From Beroe forskalii (taxonomy: Eukaryota > Ctenophora > Nuda > Beroida > Beroidae), in NCBI GenBank assembly GCA_011033025.1, contig WFMF01000410.1:1-64000 (forward strand): DNA of 64,000 bases. The letters run 5' to 3'. The stretch's first letter is position 1, and each line of letters opens with the position of its first letter. Both the position numbers and the translations under genes were made by a program. Below the pieces are notes generated by a model. That model worked only from the letters and a program-made list of their open reading frames with translations, was not told the DNA's origin and did not search any database. Below, piece after piece: positions 10,576 to 23,000 of the stretch.

Positions 10576-13512
10576 ATGACTGAATTCGAAGGAGTGATCA
10601 CCAGTTCCTTCTCCACCTACGGTATCGTTGATGAAGACATCTACTTTGACTACAGCGTGGTGAAAGGAGAGCTACCGACCCTGGGATCCAAAGTGAGAGG
10701 ACTCAAGAAACTCCATGGAGATGACGTGTACCATGCCACACACGTGGAAGTGGTCAGTGATGTAATCCTGGAACGGTGTCAGATTTCAGGGTGTTTAGCT
10801 CGGATAGAAGGTGATTTGGGGTACGTTAACGATATTCCGTTTAAGATAGCATCGTGTAACCCAACACCGTGTTTTGGGGACTTGCTGAGTGTCAAGTTCG
10901 AGGATATCAACGGTATTATAATCGGAACAGAAGTCACTCACATCAGAAAACGGAGATTCACTTCGTATGTCCTGAGAGTGACCCCATCGATTTGTACCCT
11001 GGAAGAATCCACCTATTTCATGAGAAACATCTGCCCTAATGGGTACAAGCCACAGCCCAATGACATTGTCTGTGGATTCGCTGTGGAATGTTCCTTCAAG
11101 GAATATGTGTGGCGAGCAGTAGAAATAACTCCATCCAGCTCCACGGTTTATAACTTCAATGCCCCGTTGTCGCTGTATAGACTACCCAAGTTTTGTCTCA
11201 GTAGGGTTGCTCGGGAGTGTGAGAGGGGTGATGAGGGGGACTTGGTTTCGTGTTTTCCTCATGCACTCAGAATAGGACATTTCAACCCTGGGGAAACGAC
11301 CACCGTTGCGTTTTTCATGAAAAACATGTCAACGAGCCTTGTTGTACAGCTGTGGAGTGTCTCTGTTTCTGATTCAAGTATCATCAATTGTGACTCGCCA
11401 ATGTTGCCTCACTCTATTCAACCACAGGTATCAGAAAACCTCTGTCTTAGGTTCACTAACGCCGATATTGGACAGCATACGACAAACTTAACTTTCAGAT
11501 TTTCTGTCAATGACAAGTTCTTCCATATCTGTCGAAGGTTACATGTCAATGTTATTCCTCCGAGGAGTAAAGAATGTCTGAGAGCCAGGACTGATCAGCC
11601 GTTTTTGGAGGGTTCCGTTGTTATCCCGGGGCTAAAGCCCGAACGGAAAAACCCTCGTTTCTATCCGAATCATTTCCCATCCTATGCCGTTCCCGAGGAC
11701 ATAACATCTTCGCCCGATGATCCAAATCTTGCTTCTGAACTCACGCTCAGTAATTACAAAGTTATCATGCACAAGTTGCTGTATATCGAGGAGAAATTTG
11801 TTGAGGAAGAAATGAGTGACTTTTCAATTTATAAAACGAGTCTCATGAAACGAGGCAGGTTTTTGGTCCTCAAAGTTCCTGCTTTGGTTGAGTCAAAACT
11901 TTCTCTTTTGATCGGAAACACTGTGATTTTAGAACATCCTGATACCACAATAAGATACCAAGGTTACATTCACAAAGTTGATGAGACTGCAGAAGAAATT
12001 TTTCTGGGCTTCGATGATTCATATCACAATAGCTATGGTGCTGAAAATGTTAACATCTACTTTGTTCATTCAAGGACATCTTTCGTGCGTTGTCACTTGG
12101 CTATAGATTATATACTGAAGCAAGGTCTCGATATTTTGTTCCCAACCACAGTAACCGTTAAACCCCCTCACTTCAACCTACACACTTTGAACCTTTTCAA
12201 CAAATCCCTCAACCCTGAGCAAGTCAGTGCAGTGCGTCATATCATCGAGGCAAAAGCCCGTCCTCTACCCTACTTACTGTTCGGTCCCCCTGGGACGGGT
12301 AAAACCGTGACTATCGTAGAGACAATTCTACAGCTTTACCACCTTCAGCAGGACAGTAGGATCCTTGTTGCTGCACCGAGTAACAGTGCATGTGACCTGA
12401 TAGCACAACGACTTCTGCAGCATTCTGAGACTCTCGATATGGTGAGACTCAACTCACTGACTCGTTTCACTGGCAACCTGCCAGAAGATTTACAGCGGAT
12501 TTCAATGTGTGCTGATGAAGTGAAGGAAGCTGCTTTGAAACGGATTATCATAGCCACATGCGTGTCTGCAGGGAACATTTACAAGTTAGCCCTAAGAACA
12601 ACGCACTTCACTCATGTCTTTGTTGATGAGGCAGGACAAGCTATTGAACCAGAAGTCATCTTACCCATCGCTCTTTCCACTGGTCCAGGAACACAAGCTG
12701 TCCTGGCTGGTGATCCATACCAACTTGGACCTGTAATCAGGAACCCTCAGTGTGAACTGTTGGGACTTCAGGTGTCCTTTCTCGAACGGTTGATGGACAT
12801 GGATATTTACGAACGAAAAGAGCAGTTTGTTGATAATAATTATTATGATCCTGTTCTGCTGACGAAATTGTTACGAAATTATCGCTCTCATCCCGACTTG
12901 TTGATCGTTCCATCGCTACTCTTTTATGAGAATGAACTGATTGAATGTGCACCTAAATCCCTGGTCAATATAGTTACTGATAATCCCAACATATCTTTGC
13001 CAAATCCGAGTGTTCCACTCATTTTTCATGGGCTTGTTGGAGAGGAAATGAAGGAATACAACAACCCTTCTACCTATAATCCTACTGAAATCGTGCAAGT
13101 TTTAACTTATATTAAAATGTTCCTAAAAGGCGGATTTAAATCGTCCGATATCGGTGTCATCACTCCGTACAGAAAACAAGTCGAAAAAACGAAAATGATG
13201 CTTGAAAGTATCAAAGATGTTGATTCCCGTGACTTGAAAATAGCATCTGTTGAGGACTTCCAGGGTCAAGAACGGCCAATTATCATTATCACGACTGTTC
13301 GGAGTAACAATTCCATTTCATCTGAAAAAAGCAAACTTCTGGGCTTTCTCCAGAACCCCAAGAGATTCAATGTGGCCATAACTCGGGCCCAGGCTATGCT
13401 TATTGTTGTGGGTAATCCTGATGTTTTGAAGTATGATGAGCACTGGAATGCCTTGCTGGAATTTGCTGTTGCTCAAGGCTGTTATGTGGGCTGTAAATTT
13501 GATCCGCAGTGA
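10576..13512 (+). CDS. MOV10L1: MOV10L1/Armitage-like piRNA-pathway RNA helicase, single exon
   Basis: A 978-residue superfamily-1 (Upf1-like) helicase. In animals this family unwinds and threads piRNA precursors for processing by Zucchini in germ cells. All core motifs are present: GPPGTGKT (Walker A, about residue 570), APSNSACDL (Ia), VDEAGQA (II, about 684), LAGDPYQLGPV (III), LRNYRSHPDLL (IV), GVITPYRKQVEK and SVEDFQGQE (V), and RFNVAITRAQAMLIVVGNP (VI). The N-terminus (GVITSSFSTYGIVDEDIYF) matches the MOV10L1 N-terminal repeat rather than MOV10, which favours MOV10L1. The ATG follows an in-frame AT-rich leader and gives the expected N-terminus. It is unusual in having no intron, unlike the vertebrate gene; an old retrocopy or complete intron loss are both possible. 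The frame is intact over its full length. PTIP starts only about 500 bp downstream on the same strand. Confidence 0.93.
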   Translation: MTEFEGVITSSFSTYGIVDEDIYFDYSVVKGELPTLGSKVRGLKKLHGDDVYHATHVEVVSDVILERCQISGCLARIEGDLGYVNDIPFKIASCNPTPCFGDLLSVKFEDINGIIIGTEVTHIRKRRFTSYVLRVTPSICTLEESTYFMRNICPNGYKPQPNDIVCGFAVECSFKEYVWRAVEITPSSSTVYNFNAPLSLYRLPKFCLSRVARECERGDEGDLVSCFPHALRIGHFNPGETTTVAFFMKNMSTSLVVQLWSVSVSDSSIINCDSPMLPHSIQPQVSENLCLRFTNADIGQHTTNLTFRFSVNDKFFHICRRLHVNVIPPRSKECLRARTDQPFLEGSVVIPGLKPERKNPRFYPNHFPSYAVPEDITSSPDDPNLASELTLSNYKVIMHKLLYIEEKFVEEEMSDFSIYKTSLMKRGRFLVLKVPALVESKLSLLIGNTVILEHPDTTIRYQGYIHKVDETAEEIFLGFDDSYHNSYGAENVNIYFVHSRTSFVRCHLAIDYILKQGLDILFPTTVTVKPPHFNLHTLNLFNKSLNPEQVSAVRHIIEAKARPLPYLLFGPPGTGKTVTIVETILQLYHLQQDSRILVAAPSNSACDLIAQRLLQHSETLDMVRLNSLTRFTGNLPEDLQRISMCADEVKEAALKRIIIATCVSAGNIYKLALRTTHFTHVFVDEAGQAIEPEVILPIALSTGPGTQAVLAGDPYQLGPVIRNPQCELLGLQVSFLERLMDMDIYERKEQFVDNNYYDPVLLTKLLRNYRSHPDLLIVPSLLFYENELIECAPKSLVNIVTDNPNISLPNPSVPLIFHGLVGEEMKEYNNPSTYNPTEIVQVLTYIKMFLKGGFKSSDIGVITPYRKQVEKTKMMLESIKDVDSRDLKIASVEDFQGQERPIIIITTVRSNNSISSEKSKLLGFLQNPKRFNVAITRAQAMLIVVGNPDVLKYDEHWNALLEFAVAQGCYVGCKFDPQ

Positions 13513-13863
13513 TCTCGCTATTCTTTTACATTTTTATGGGAGTCGGGATATATTTGAATTTGAATTTCATATAACTTGAACGTAGTAACTTATTTTAATC
13601 TTTTTATCCACTTTGATTATATTTTTAATCAAATCAATGTTTTCATTGTGTTACAGTTGATTTGATAAGCTATTATTATGATTGTGATGTGGGGTCTTAT
13701 TTCTTTATTTCATTTCATCAAATTGTCGTAGGTTTAGAATTTGGATTAATGAAATTGGTTTTGATACCTCATCATATTTGATAGAAATTTTAGGACTTGA
13801 TTATTTTGAATCTTGTTGAACCTAACATTTCAACTTAACCTTTATGCAAAAGGTTTCTCTATC

Positions 13864-13869
13864 AATAAA
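13864..13869 (+). terminator. Polyadenylation signal AATAAA after the helicase gene
   Basis: AATAAA about 350 bp after the helicase stop and about 150 bp before the PTIP start codon. This is a plausible mRNA 3' end, and it implies closely packed head-to-tail genes. Confidence 0.5.
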
Positions 13870-14016
13870 AACACCATCCCCATTTGAGCCATGTCATTGC
13901 TTTAGATGGCAACTCCTCCCTGGATATAATGACACTGCTCTCCTAGAAGACATCCCCTAACCTTCACACCTATAACCCTCCGGACTCACTTGTGACCTAC
14001 CCTTTCTGACGTCATC

Positions 14017-17000
14017 ATGACATCATCCTCAGTCCCTGATCAGCCTCCTCAGCCTCAGCAGCCACCCCATAACCCCCAGATATTCGCTAACATCAAATAC
14101 TTCGTTACTGCTGATGTGTCAGATGAGGTAGGGCTAATAACCAGATGTTTTTTTCATATTATTTCATGATTATTTTTGTCATCGATCAACCAATAAAATA
14201 GTTATCCTTCTTGGCCTAGAATTGAAGTTATTTTCACAAGTTTTGATGTGTCAATACGTTTATAATCACCGTTTTCTATGGTGATTGATTTGACGAAGAT
14301 ATAGTTTAAAAAATGCCATTTCCTTTGTAATCATGTGCGAGAAAGCGTTGTGACAGGCGCGAAATTTTGAATTTAAAGTTTTCTACTTCAAAAGTTCAAA
14401 TACTCTCAGACCGACAAGCATGACTTCATAATATGTGATTTTTCAACGTGACCACAAATCGAACCACCATTTCAATCATATTTCACCCTGTTGTTTGATG
14501 TCATATGTGGTAGTGAGTTGATGAACTTGATCCGCCTATTTCTCGTACGCGGCGTATAAACCTGTTCTTTTGGCTCTAATGTCATGAATTTCCCAATATT
14601 TTATCCCCTATTCCCAAAAATTATTCTCTTATTTCTTTATTTATCTCTCACATCTCACAAAGATAAAGAGGGGCGGGGCCAAGTCCAATTTTGTCCAATT
14701 ATGTCCAAGGTTAACCTGATTTTTAGGAATTGGACAAAAAATCGTTGGACAAAATTGGACAAAATTAGACAAAATTGGACATATTCCTATGAAAAATTCC
14801 GGAGACTAAATTTCACTCACTTTCGGTGTTTTGAATTTCACAAAGTCCACAAATGAAATTTTACTCTAGTTCAATATCACAATGAAGGCTGGACTGGACT
14901 CTTGTCAGATTTTAGGGACAGAACGGAAATGTATTTGGGCACACTGGAGGAACGCCAACTGGCAAAAACTAGAATAATGGAAAGATAGAATGGAAATGGA
15001 AATGGAAATGATTGCTGATGCTGGATTACATTAAATTGCAGCATGGTGAGTGATGTATCAAAGTATCAACGACACCGGAGTATCACTGACACCGCTCTGA
15101 TGTATCGCTGACACCAGTCCGAAGTATCACTGACACCGCTCTGATGTATCGCTGACACCAGTCCGAAGTATCACTGACACCGCTCTGATGTATCGCTGAC
15201 ACCAGTCCGGAATATCACTGACACCGGTCTGATGTATCGCTGACACCAGTCCGGAGTATCACTGACACCGGTCTGATGTATCGCTGACACCAGCCCGGAG
15301 TATCACTGACACCGGTCTGATGTATCGCTGACACCAGCCCGGAGTATCACTGACACCGGTCTGATGTATCACTGACACCAGTCCGGAGTATCACTGACAC
15401 CGGTCTGATGTATCGCTGACACCAGTCCGAAGTATCACTGACACCAGTCTGATGTATCGCTGACACCAGTCCGGAGTATCACTGACACCGGTCTGATGTA
15501 TCACTGACACCAGTCCGGAGTACCATTGACACCGGTCTGATGTATCGCTGACACCAGTTTGGAGTATCACTGACACCGGTATGATGTATCGCTGACACCA
15601 ATCCGGAGTATCACTGACACCGGTCTGATGTATCGCTGACACCAGTCGGGAATATCACTGACACCGGTCTGATGTATCGCTGACACCAGTCTGGAGTATC
15701 ACTGACACCGGTCTGATGTATCGCTGACACTAGTCCGGAATATCACTGACACCGGTCTGATGTATCGCTGACACCAGTCCGGAGTATCACTGACACCGGT
15801 CTGATGTATCGCTGACACCAGTCCGGAGTATCACTGACACCGGTCTGATGTATCGCTGACACCAGCCCGGAGTATCACTGACACCGGTCTGATGTATCAC
15901 TGACACCAGTCCTGAGTATCACTGGCACCGGTCTGATGTATCGCTGACACCAGTTCGGAGTATCACTGACACCGGTCTGATGTATCGCTGACACCAATCC
16001 GGAGTATCACTGACACCGGTCTGATGTATCGCTGACACCAGTCTGCGTATCACTGACACCAGTCTGTTTTATCACTAGCAGCAGTCTAACGCATCATTGA
16101 CACCAGTCTGACATACCACTGATTCCAGTAAGACGTATCATCGACACCAGTCTAAGTTAGACGTATCACTGTCACCAATTTGAAGTTAGACGTATCACTG
16201 AAACCAGTCTGAAGTAAGACGTGTCAATGCTTTAATGATACCAGTCTGAAGTTAGACGTATCACTTAAACCAGTCTGAAATAAGACCTGTCAATGATACC
16301 AGTCTGAAAGTCTGAAGTTAGACGTATCACCGACACCAATTTGACGTATCACTGATCCCAGTCTGTTGTATCACTGACACCAATTTGACGTGCCACCGAC
16401 ACCAGTCTGACTTATAACTAACACCAGTCTGACGTATCGCTGTCTCCAGTATGACATATTGCTGACACCAGTCTGACGTATCACCAACACCAGTCTGAGG
16501 TTAGATGTATCACTGACTAGGAAACTGCTGGTAACTGGTTAACCAAACTGTAACCGAAATACTGGTTGACTGGATTTCTTTGCCAACTGTAACCGAAACC
16601 GTAACCGAATGTTTTTAATTGACTGATTAGGACAAACGGAAGGTTAACCGAACCGTAACCGAAAAATGGTTTAACTGGCCCTTTTTGTCCAACCCTAACC
16701 GTCTAACCGTCACCGGATTTATTGAAAAAAGGTAACCGATCATTTGGTGTCAATGACACAATACTGAAGTTAGACGTATCAGTGTCCAGTGATACCAATT
16801 ACCAGTTTGAACTTGACGTATCACTGAAGCCAGGTTGAAATTTCACTGATGTGTCGTTTTCGGTGATTCATATGATTCTGTCGTTGAGCTGTTGAGCCTA
16901 CAAACAGGAACTGGTCGAGTCAAGCCGAATCAAGCCGAAACGAGCGAAACAAACCACCCCGAACCAACCCAAAAACTGCCCCAAATGTAGCCGAAATAAT

Positions 17001-20000
17001 CCGAAACGAGCCAAAACAAGCGAATCAACCCGAGATAACATGCAAATCGGGTTGATTTGCATGTTATGGTTTGTTTCGGCCACGGGGAGGTTTTTGGATT
17101 GGTTCGGGGTGGTTTCTGATTGTTACGGCTTGATTTGGATGGTTCCTACTTGTAGTTATCAGTTTTCTTGTGCGTGTTAAAATAAGCAGCTCTCTTATCA
17201 GTAAATTTGCAACTTTTTACTCGCACTCAACTAAGCCTTGTGTACACGGCTTTGTACACAGTGTATACAAGATGGAATTCTCTCTGGAAAGGCTGTACGG
17301 AGTGGAAAAAGATGTGGACTCTGTGTTTGGTGGTGTGTTCGGTGCTAAGTGGGGAGAAGTTTCGAAGGCGACAGTAATGAAGTTGGACAAGGCAGCCCTC
17401 TCGAATCTTGTGCTGTCAACCGTGGGCGTTCTGCAAGGATGCAAGGGGATATTGCGGGCTGCGGCCGTATCTGTGGAAAAGTTACAACAGGATCAGATCG
17501 AGAGCCAGAAACAGTTACTGAAACTTCAAGATGACCTACTGAAGAGTAAAACGGAACAGGTGGAGGCGGTTCAGAGCACCGTGAAGAACGAGTTCAGAAG
17601 CTTCAGCGATGTCGTCAAAGAGGGGAACGAGGCGAGGATCACGACAAAGGAGGTTAAAGCTGTCGTGAAGTGTGTGGTGAAGGACGATGACAGGAAAAAG
17701 GCTTTGGTATTGTTCGGACTGGAGGAAGGGGAAACTGAATCAGTGCGAGAGAAGGTGAACAATGTCATCAAGCTTTGCTGCACATCGGGGCAGCTGTTTC
17801 TGACGGACTGTTTCCGTATTGGAGATGCAAGGCCCGGTGTTGTGCGCCCTGTGAAAGTGGTGTTCACTAGTCATGATGCAGCAGCCGAAGTGCTACGAAA
17901 TGCGAGGAATCTGCGACAATCTCGTTACAGTAGTGTGTACGTCTCTCCTGATAGGAGCCCGGAAGAACGAGAAAAGAGAAAGGTTCTGGTGTCACAAATG
18001 AAGGAGAAGATCAGTAGCGAGCCCGGGAAGTACCACTTCATACGCAATGGAACAGTATGTAGCAGAGACAGAGAGGTCGTCTCCAACTCTCAGAATGTGC
18101 CGTCATCTTCGACAACTACTAGTACTACCTCGACAAACTCTCGGACAGCGACACCAGTCCAGACACCCTCGTCAACTCAGGCAGTGCCACCATCTCAGAC
18201 TGTCCTGTTTCCCGCCCCTAAGTCTCAGCCAAGATCACAGAGTGATGCGTCAGCTCCTCGGAGTTTAACAACTCAGCAGTTTGTTGCTGCCGTGCAGCAG
18301 ATCAATGCGCGGCGATCATAGGACGAAGTCGCAGTTAACACTGCTCGAGTACTCAGCCTGGTGCAATGCTTGGACGATGAGCGTGATAATATTTTGCGCT
18401 TAAATTGATGTTATGTGTTGTTTAGTGTGCATGCGGTTTTCAACAGTGGCAATCAGGCCACAATATGCTATGGACACATGCCTTTATTGGCATCCTCGAG
18501 TATTTGTGGTTTTTTAATTGAATTTATATTGTACTGATTATATTTTGTTTCAAAACCCTTATGGGTACCCCACCGTGGGTTTTCAACAACAGTAATTCGA
18601 CGATTATTCTCTGTAGAGGCCCAAGAGAGGTCATGGTCCTCTGTGATGGAAAGATTATGAAAGAGTATTGGTTCAGAATGCCGTGCTAATCACTTATAAT
18701 AAAGCCCATCCAACGGAAGAACGGAGTAATGAGCTCTGTACTAATAGACAGTAACAAAGCAATCACGGAATCAAGCATTATTTTGTTTCCACTTTCATTT
18801 TTACTTCCATTTCCACTTTTTGCCTGTCGATGTTCTTCCACTATACAAGTATATAGGCTATATCATGAGGAGTTAATTTCCGAAGGAGAATAGGCTACAG
18901 TAAGATACCATGGCTATAGTCATATATGATATTGACACTCAATAGAGGGATTTTTGGATTGCATATTTAACTATGGAATTATAATTGATGAACTCATCCA
19001 AAGCTATACAGCTTAAGTTGGACATTTTTTTGCTTCCAACTGTTAAGCTGCTTAACAGTTGGAAGCAAGCAAAAAAATGTCCAATTTTGTCCAATTTTGT
19101 CCAAAGTTAACCTCATTTTTGAGAATTGGACAAAAAACCATTGGACAAAATTGGACATAATTGGACAAAATTGGACTTGGCCCCGCCCCTAAAGAGTAAG
19201 GACTTGATAATTTATCTCCCACTCAGGTAAAAACCCTGCTAAAAGAGGGCGGTGCCAAGAAGGAGTTCTACATCTCTGACCTTGTTACCCATGTTATCAC
19301 CGAGACTTCCACCTTTCCTGAAAGAGAAGAATGCGTGGACAAACTCACTGTCAAATCCACTTGGGTAAGTGTGGATAAACTCACTGTCAAATCCACTTGG
19401 GTAAGTGTGGACAAACTCACTGTCGATCCACCTGGGTAAGTGTGGACAAACTCACGTTTTCTGCGTGGGCAGTGCGCGTTGCCGTTGATTGTAATGATGT
19501 TTACCAAAATCTACAAGTCAAAAGTTGAAGTACTTAAATTTTCATTGTCTATAAATCTGTATTTTTGTGTGACCTCTTAAAATCGTCTACATTGTCTACA
19601 TTTGATGTCCAGTTCAAATTTAACTGTCTAAACGGTCCTTCATCATTATCATAAAGTCCACTTGTTGCCGTGTATTTATATTGGAATAAATGATTTGATA
19701 TATGAAAACTATTTAAACGTATACCTATAAGCCCTGTAGGATGTTGCTTAAGTATTAAGCACGGCATTAGTAACTGAAGTTCTTATACTTAGTATGTATA
19801 TATTTTAGTACTGTTTACTACTTTACTAGAATATTGGATCATCAGATGGCAGGCTTATGTAATCCATGTATTCAGACCGCTGTCGAATGATAGGCTTTCC
19901 GAATGATGTCATTGTCATGATTTAGAATGATGAACTGATGTTGTAGAACGTTATCTATATGTTTTGTCATGCGGTATTCGGTAATGATAGTATTTAGTAT

Positions 20001-23000
20001 TCATATGGGATCATGCAATCTACCTTGTTTTCCGCTCCGTAGGCCATGATCTTAGTCTTAAGCGGTTTAATGCGCAATACATGTACAAATTACAGTTTTG
20101 TACTGAGTATAGGGCCGTAGTCCGTACGGACGTACGGTTTGTACAAATGATTATTTTTGCGAATAATCTCTTTCCCTATAAGGCGTAACGCATGACTATA
20201 CCCCCATAACGCGTGACTCTTCCCATTAACGCGTTACTGTTCTCCCTCAGGTGAAGCTATCCCACCAGCTTGGTTACCTCCTTCCCACCCAGCCCTTTAC
20301 TGTGTTCCCTGCGGGCCTGTTTGATGGCTTCACCTTCACAACATCAGGTGAGTAGTATAGACGTGACATACAGTTGAGGCAACCACTGGAATACTGGATT
20401 GTAATAAACTTATTTCTTACTCTATTCTGTCCTTTCTGACACTTCTCAGCTCAACTGACGACCCCTCACCCCCTTATATCCTCACCCGGCATCCCTCACC
20501 TCTCGTCACCTCTTCTCAGGTATCAAGGGTGATGACTACTACGCAGTGTGGAGTATGATACACTGGAACGGTGGGGTATTAGCTCGAACTCTCTCCTCAG
20601 CCACCACTTATCTTATAGTGGGACCCACACAGGTTTAACCCCTATTTCATTCTTTCTCGGAACAAAACATTCCTGATAAAGTGAAATTTTGGTCTCGGCT
20701 CAAATTTACATTATTTTTACTGCTGTCAAATCCGATCGATGAAGTGAAGTTACGAGAATATTAATCAGGGTAATCACGGTTAGGCTGTTCATTTTTTAAC
20801 CCCTGGATCCCGTGCAGTTAATCCCAGAGCGCATTCCTTTCAATCCCTGTTCAATGTTTGCCCTATCCCAGTTCAAACGTTTAATCCCTGTTTCGTTACA
20901 TATAAATAATCCCTTCAGAGCATGGTAAAATACAAGGCAGCGGTAGCTAACAACATTCCTGTTGTGGTATTCGAGTGGTTGCGAGATAGCATTGAGGCAG
21001 GAACTGTACTCTCTACTGTGTCTTACACACTGGTGAGTGAAATGTTAATTCGCCCAAATTTCGGCAGCATTGCTCCAAAGATCGATGATATTACAACAAG
21101 AGGCCAATAGTAGTCAATTCATTGCAACATAATTACCAAAAGGTTCACAGCGAACCCTGTACGTAGCCCTTGACGATTTCAGTAATGTTGGAATTTACTT
21201 TCTATACACGCTTAGACTTGCCATTTATAAATGCATTAAAAATACTAGTCGGTTCCCGTCCTACGGACGGCGAATGATGGCAGCCGCATGAGCTAACGGC
21301 CACATTTCCCTTTGACAGTGATTTGACCGTGCGAGTTTGGAGGGGAAATTCGAAACTTTAATTTCTGCGAAAAAATGCTTCCCACGCCCCCAACGGTAAC
21401 CCAATATTGCCGACAATATTCTCAAAACCTTCACTCATCATAAGCAACTCCATAGCAAAGGAATTTTGAAAAAATTCAAAACTTTGATTTTTGCGAAAAA
21501 AAAGGGCGTGGCCTCCCACGCTCCTCAGGGTGACCCAATAATTCGGACAAAATTCTCAAAACTTTTATTCATCATAAGCAACTCGATGGCGAAGGAATTT
21601 TGAAAAAAATCGAAAGTTTAATTTTTGCGAAAAAAAGGGCGTGGCCCCCCACGCCCCTCAGGGTGACCCAATAATTCGGACAAAATTCTCAAAATTTCTA
21701 TTCATCATAAACAACTCAATGGCGAAGGAATTTTGAAAAAATTCGAAAGTTTAATTTTTGCGAAAAAAAGGCGTGGCCCCCATTTCCCTCAGGGTGGCCG
21801 AAAAATGTCGTATAATTTTTCTGATTCATTATAAAGTTTTTGCAACACGATGAAAAAAGAATTTCGTTGCCTTCTTGAAAACGAATCGCCAGCCATAAAT
21901 AAATAAATAAATAAATAAATATATAAATATTAACAACACGCATTATATATAGTAAGATAAGATAAGATAAGATTTTCGCTTTATTTAACCCGGGTTTTGG
22001 CGCATCACGAAAAATGAAATACAAAAATTGTTATAAAATCTAACACAAATCTAATGTAAACGGAATCATAAATCGTTAGATCGAAAGTTTAATTTGGATT
22101 TCCCATAGGGAATTCAATAACGAGTGTACCCTCCAAGAATTTCTAATTTCTAAATGCATTTTCTAAAATTAGATTTTCTAAAATTAGATTTTCTTTGAAT
22201 CGATCTTACCTACACATTTTACACGTACTATCAACCACATTAGGCAGGCTAAATTGTTTGTTTTGTTAATTTCATTTCTTACATCCTTTTTACCTTTTAC
22301 TTCCTAGTTTTGTAATGCAGTTACCGGGTATACTTCAAATCCGTTGTTACACGGATATCAGTTACTGTGTTGCGTGTACCAACCAAAGAAAATTCAAAAT
22401 TTGTTTGCGCACACTGCATAGCCCACTTTGGAGAGAGAAAAAAGCTCATAATTCAATCAGAATTAACCATGGACAATAAATTCTTGCTTTCCAGTTTCTC
22501 CAGACTTCATGGTCTGAGTTGAGAAATATCAGTTAAAATATTTCACTATTTCAGCACATCCCTGGTCTGACTCCTCCTCGTCCAGTGATGAGCACAACCC
22601 CCTCATCTGTTACCCCTCCCCTCGCATCAACCCCCTCGTTCCTCCCTCCCCACTCATCGCTCAGCCAATCAGGTAACAGCGTTTTGAGTTTCTTAACCAT
22701 TCAGGTAACAGCGTTTATAGTCTCTCGACTAATTAGGTCACAGCAATAAGTCTAAACAAGACAGATAACAGCATCTTTTATCTGATCGATAAAACGCAAA
22801 AATCGCTGTCTTCAGAATATAAAAATTTCAAATTTCCCCGTTCTTCCGAATTACTTTAACTCTTAATATTTTTTCTGTTTCCCAGATCTCCAAACCTGAC
22901 GTCTCCGGACAAGGAGGAGGAGAAGGTTAGGAAGAGACCCCCGAAGAAACAAACCAAGAAGAAGAAAGAAGCAAATAACATGTTCCCCATGACTCCAGTG

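Larger units (their letters stand above)
14670..19189. mobile_element. 4.5-kb terminal-inverted-repeat element in PTIP intron 1
   Basis: The left end starts GGGGCGGGGCCAAGTCC at 14670 and the right end is its inverse, finishing GGCCCCGCCCC at 19189; inverted identity runs for nearly 40 bp. The outer flanks are TAAAGA(G) on both sides (14664-14669 and 19190-19195), a likely 6-7 bp target duplication. Just inside both ends lies a ~90-bp core in the same (direct) orientation, rich in TTGGACAAAA and TGTCCAATTTTG and sharing GTTAACC. The inside holds a 44-bp minisatellite, a foldback and a LINE ORF1-like gene, but no transposase. Either it is one non-autonomous DNA element, or a ~125-bp MITE split by later insertions. 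Superfamily not assigned. It ends 37 bp before PTIP exon 2. Confidence 0.6.

Noticed and set aside
15391-15642. Open minus-strand frame with Cys/Gln/Arg-rich repeats
   Set aside because: It lies wholly within the 44-bp minisatellite and only reflects the repeat.
16540-16745. Possible telomere-like repeat
   Set aside because: The unit is GTAACCGAA-like, not TTAGGG, is degenerate, and sits inside a transposon-like block.
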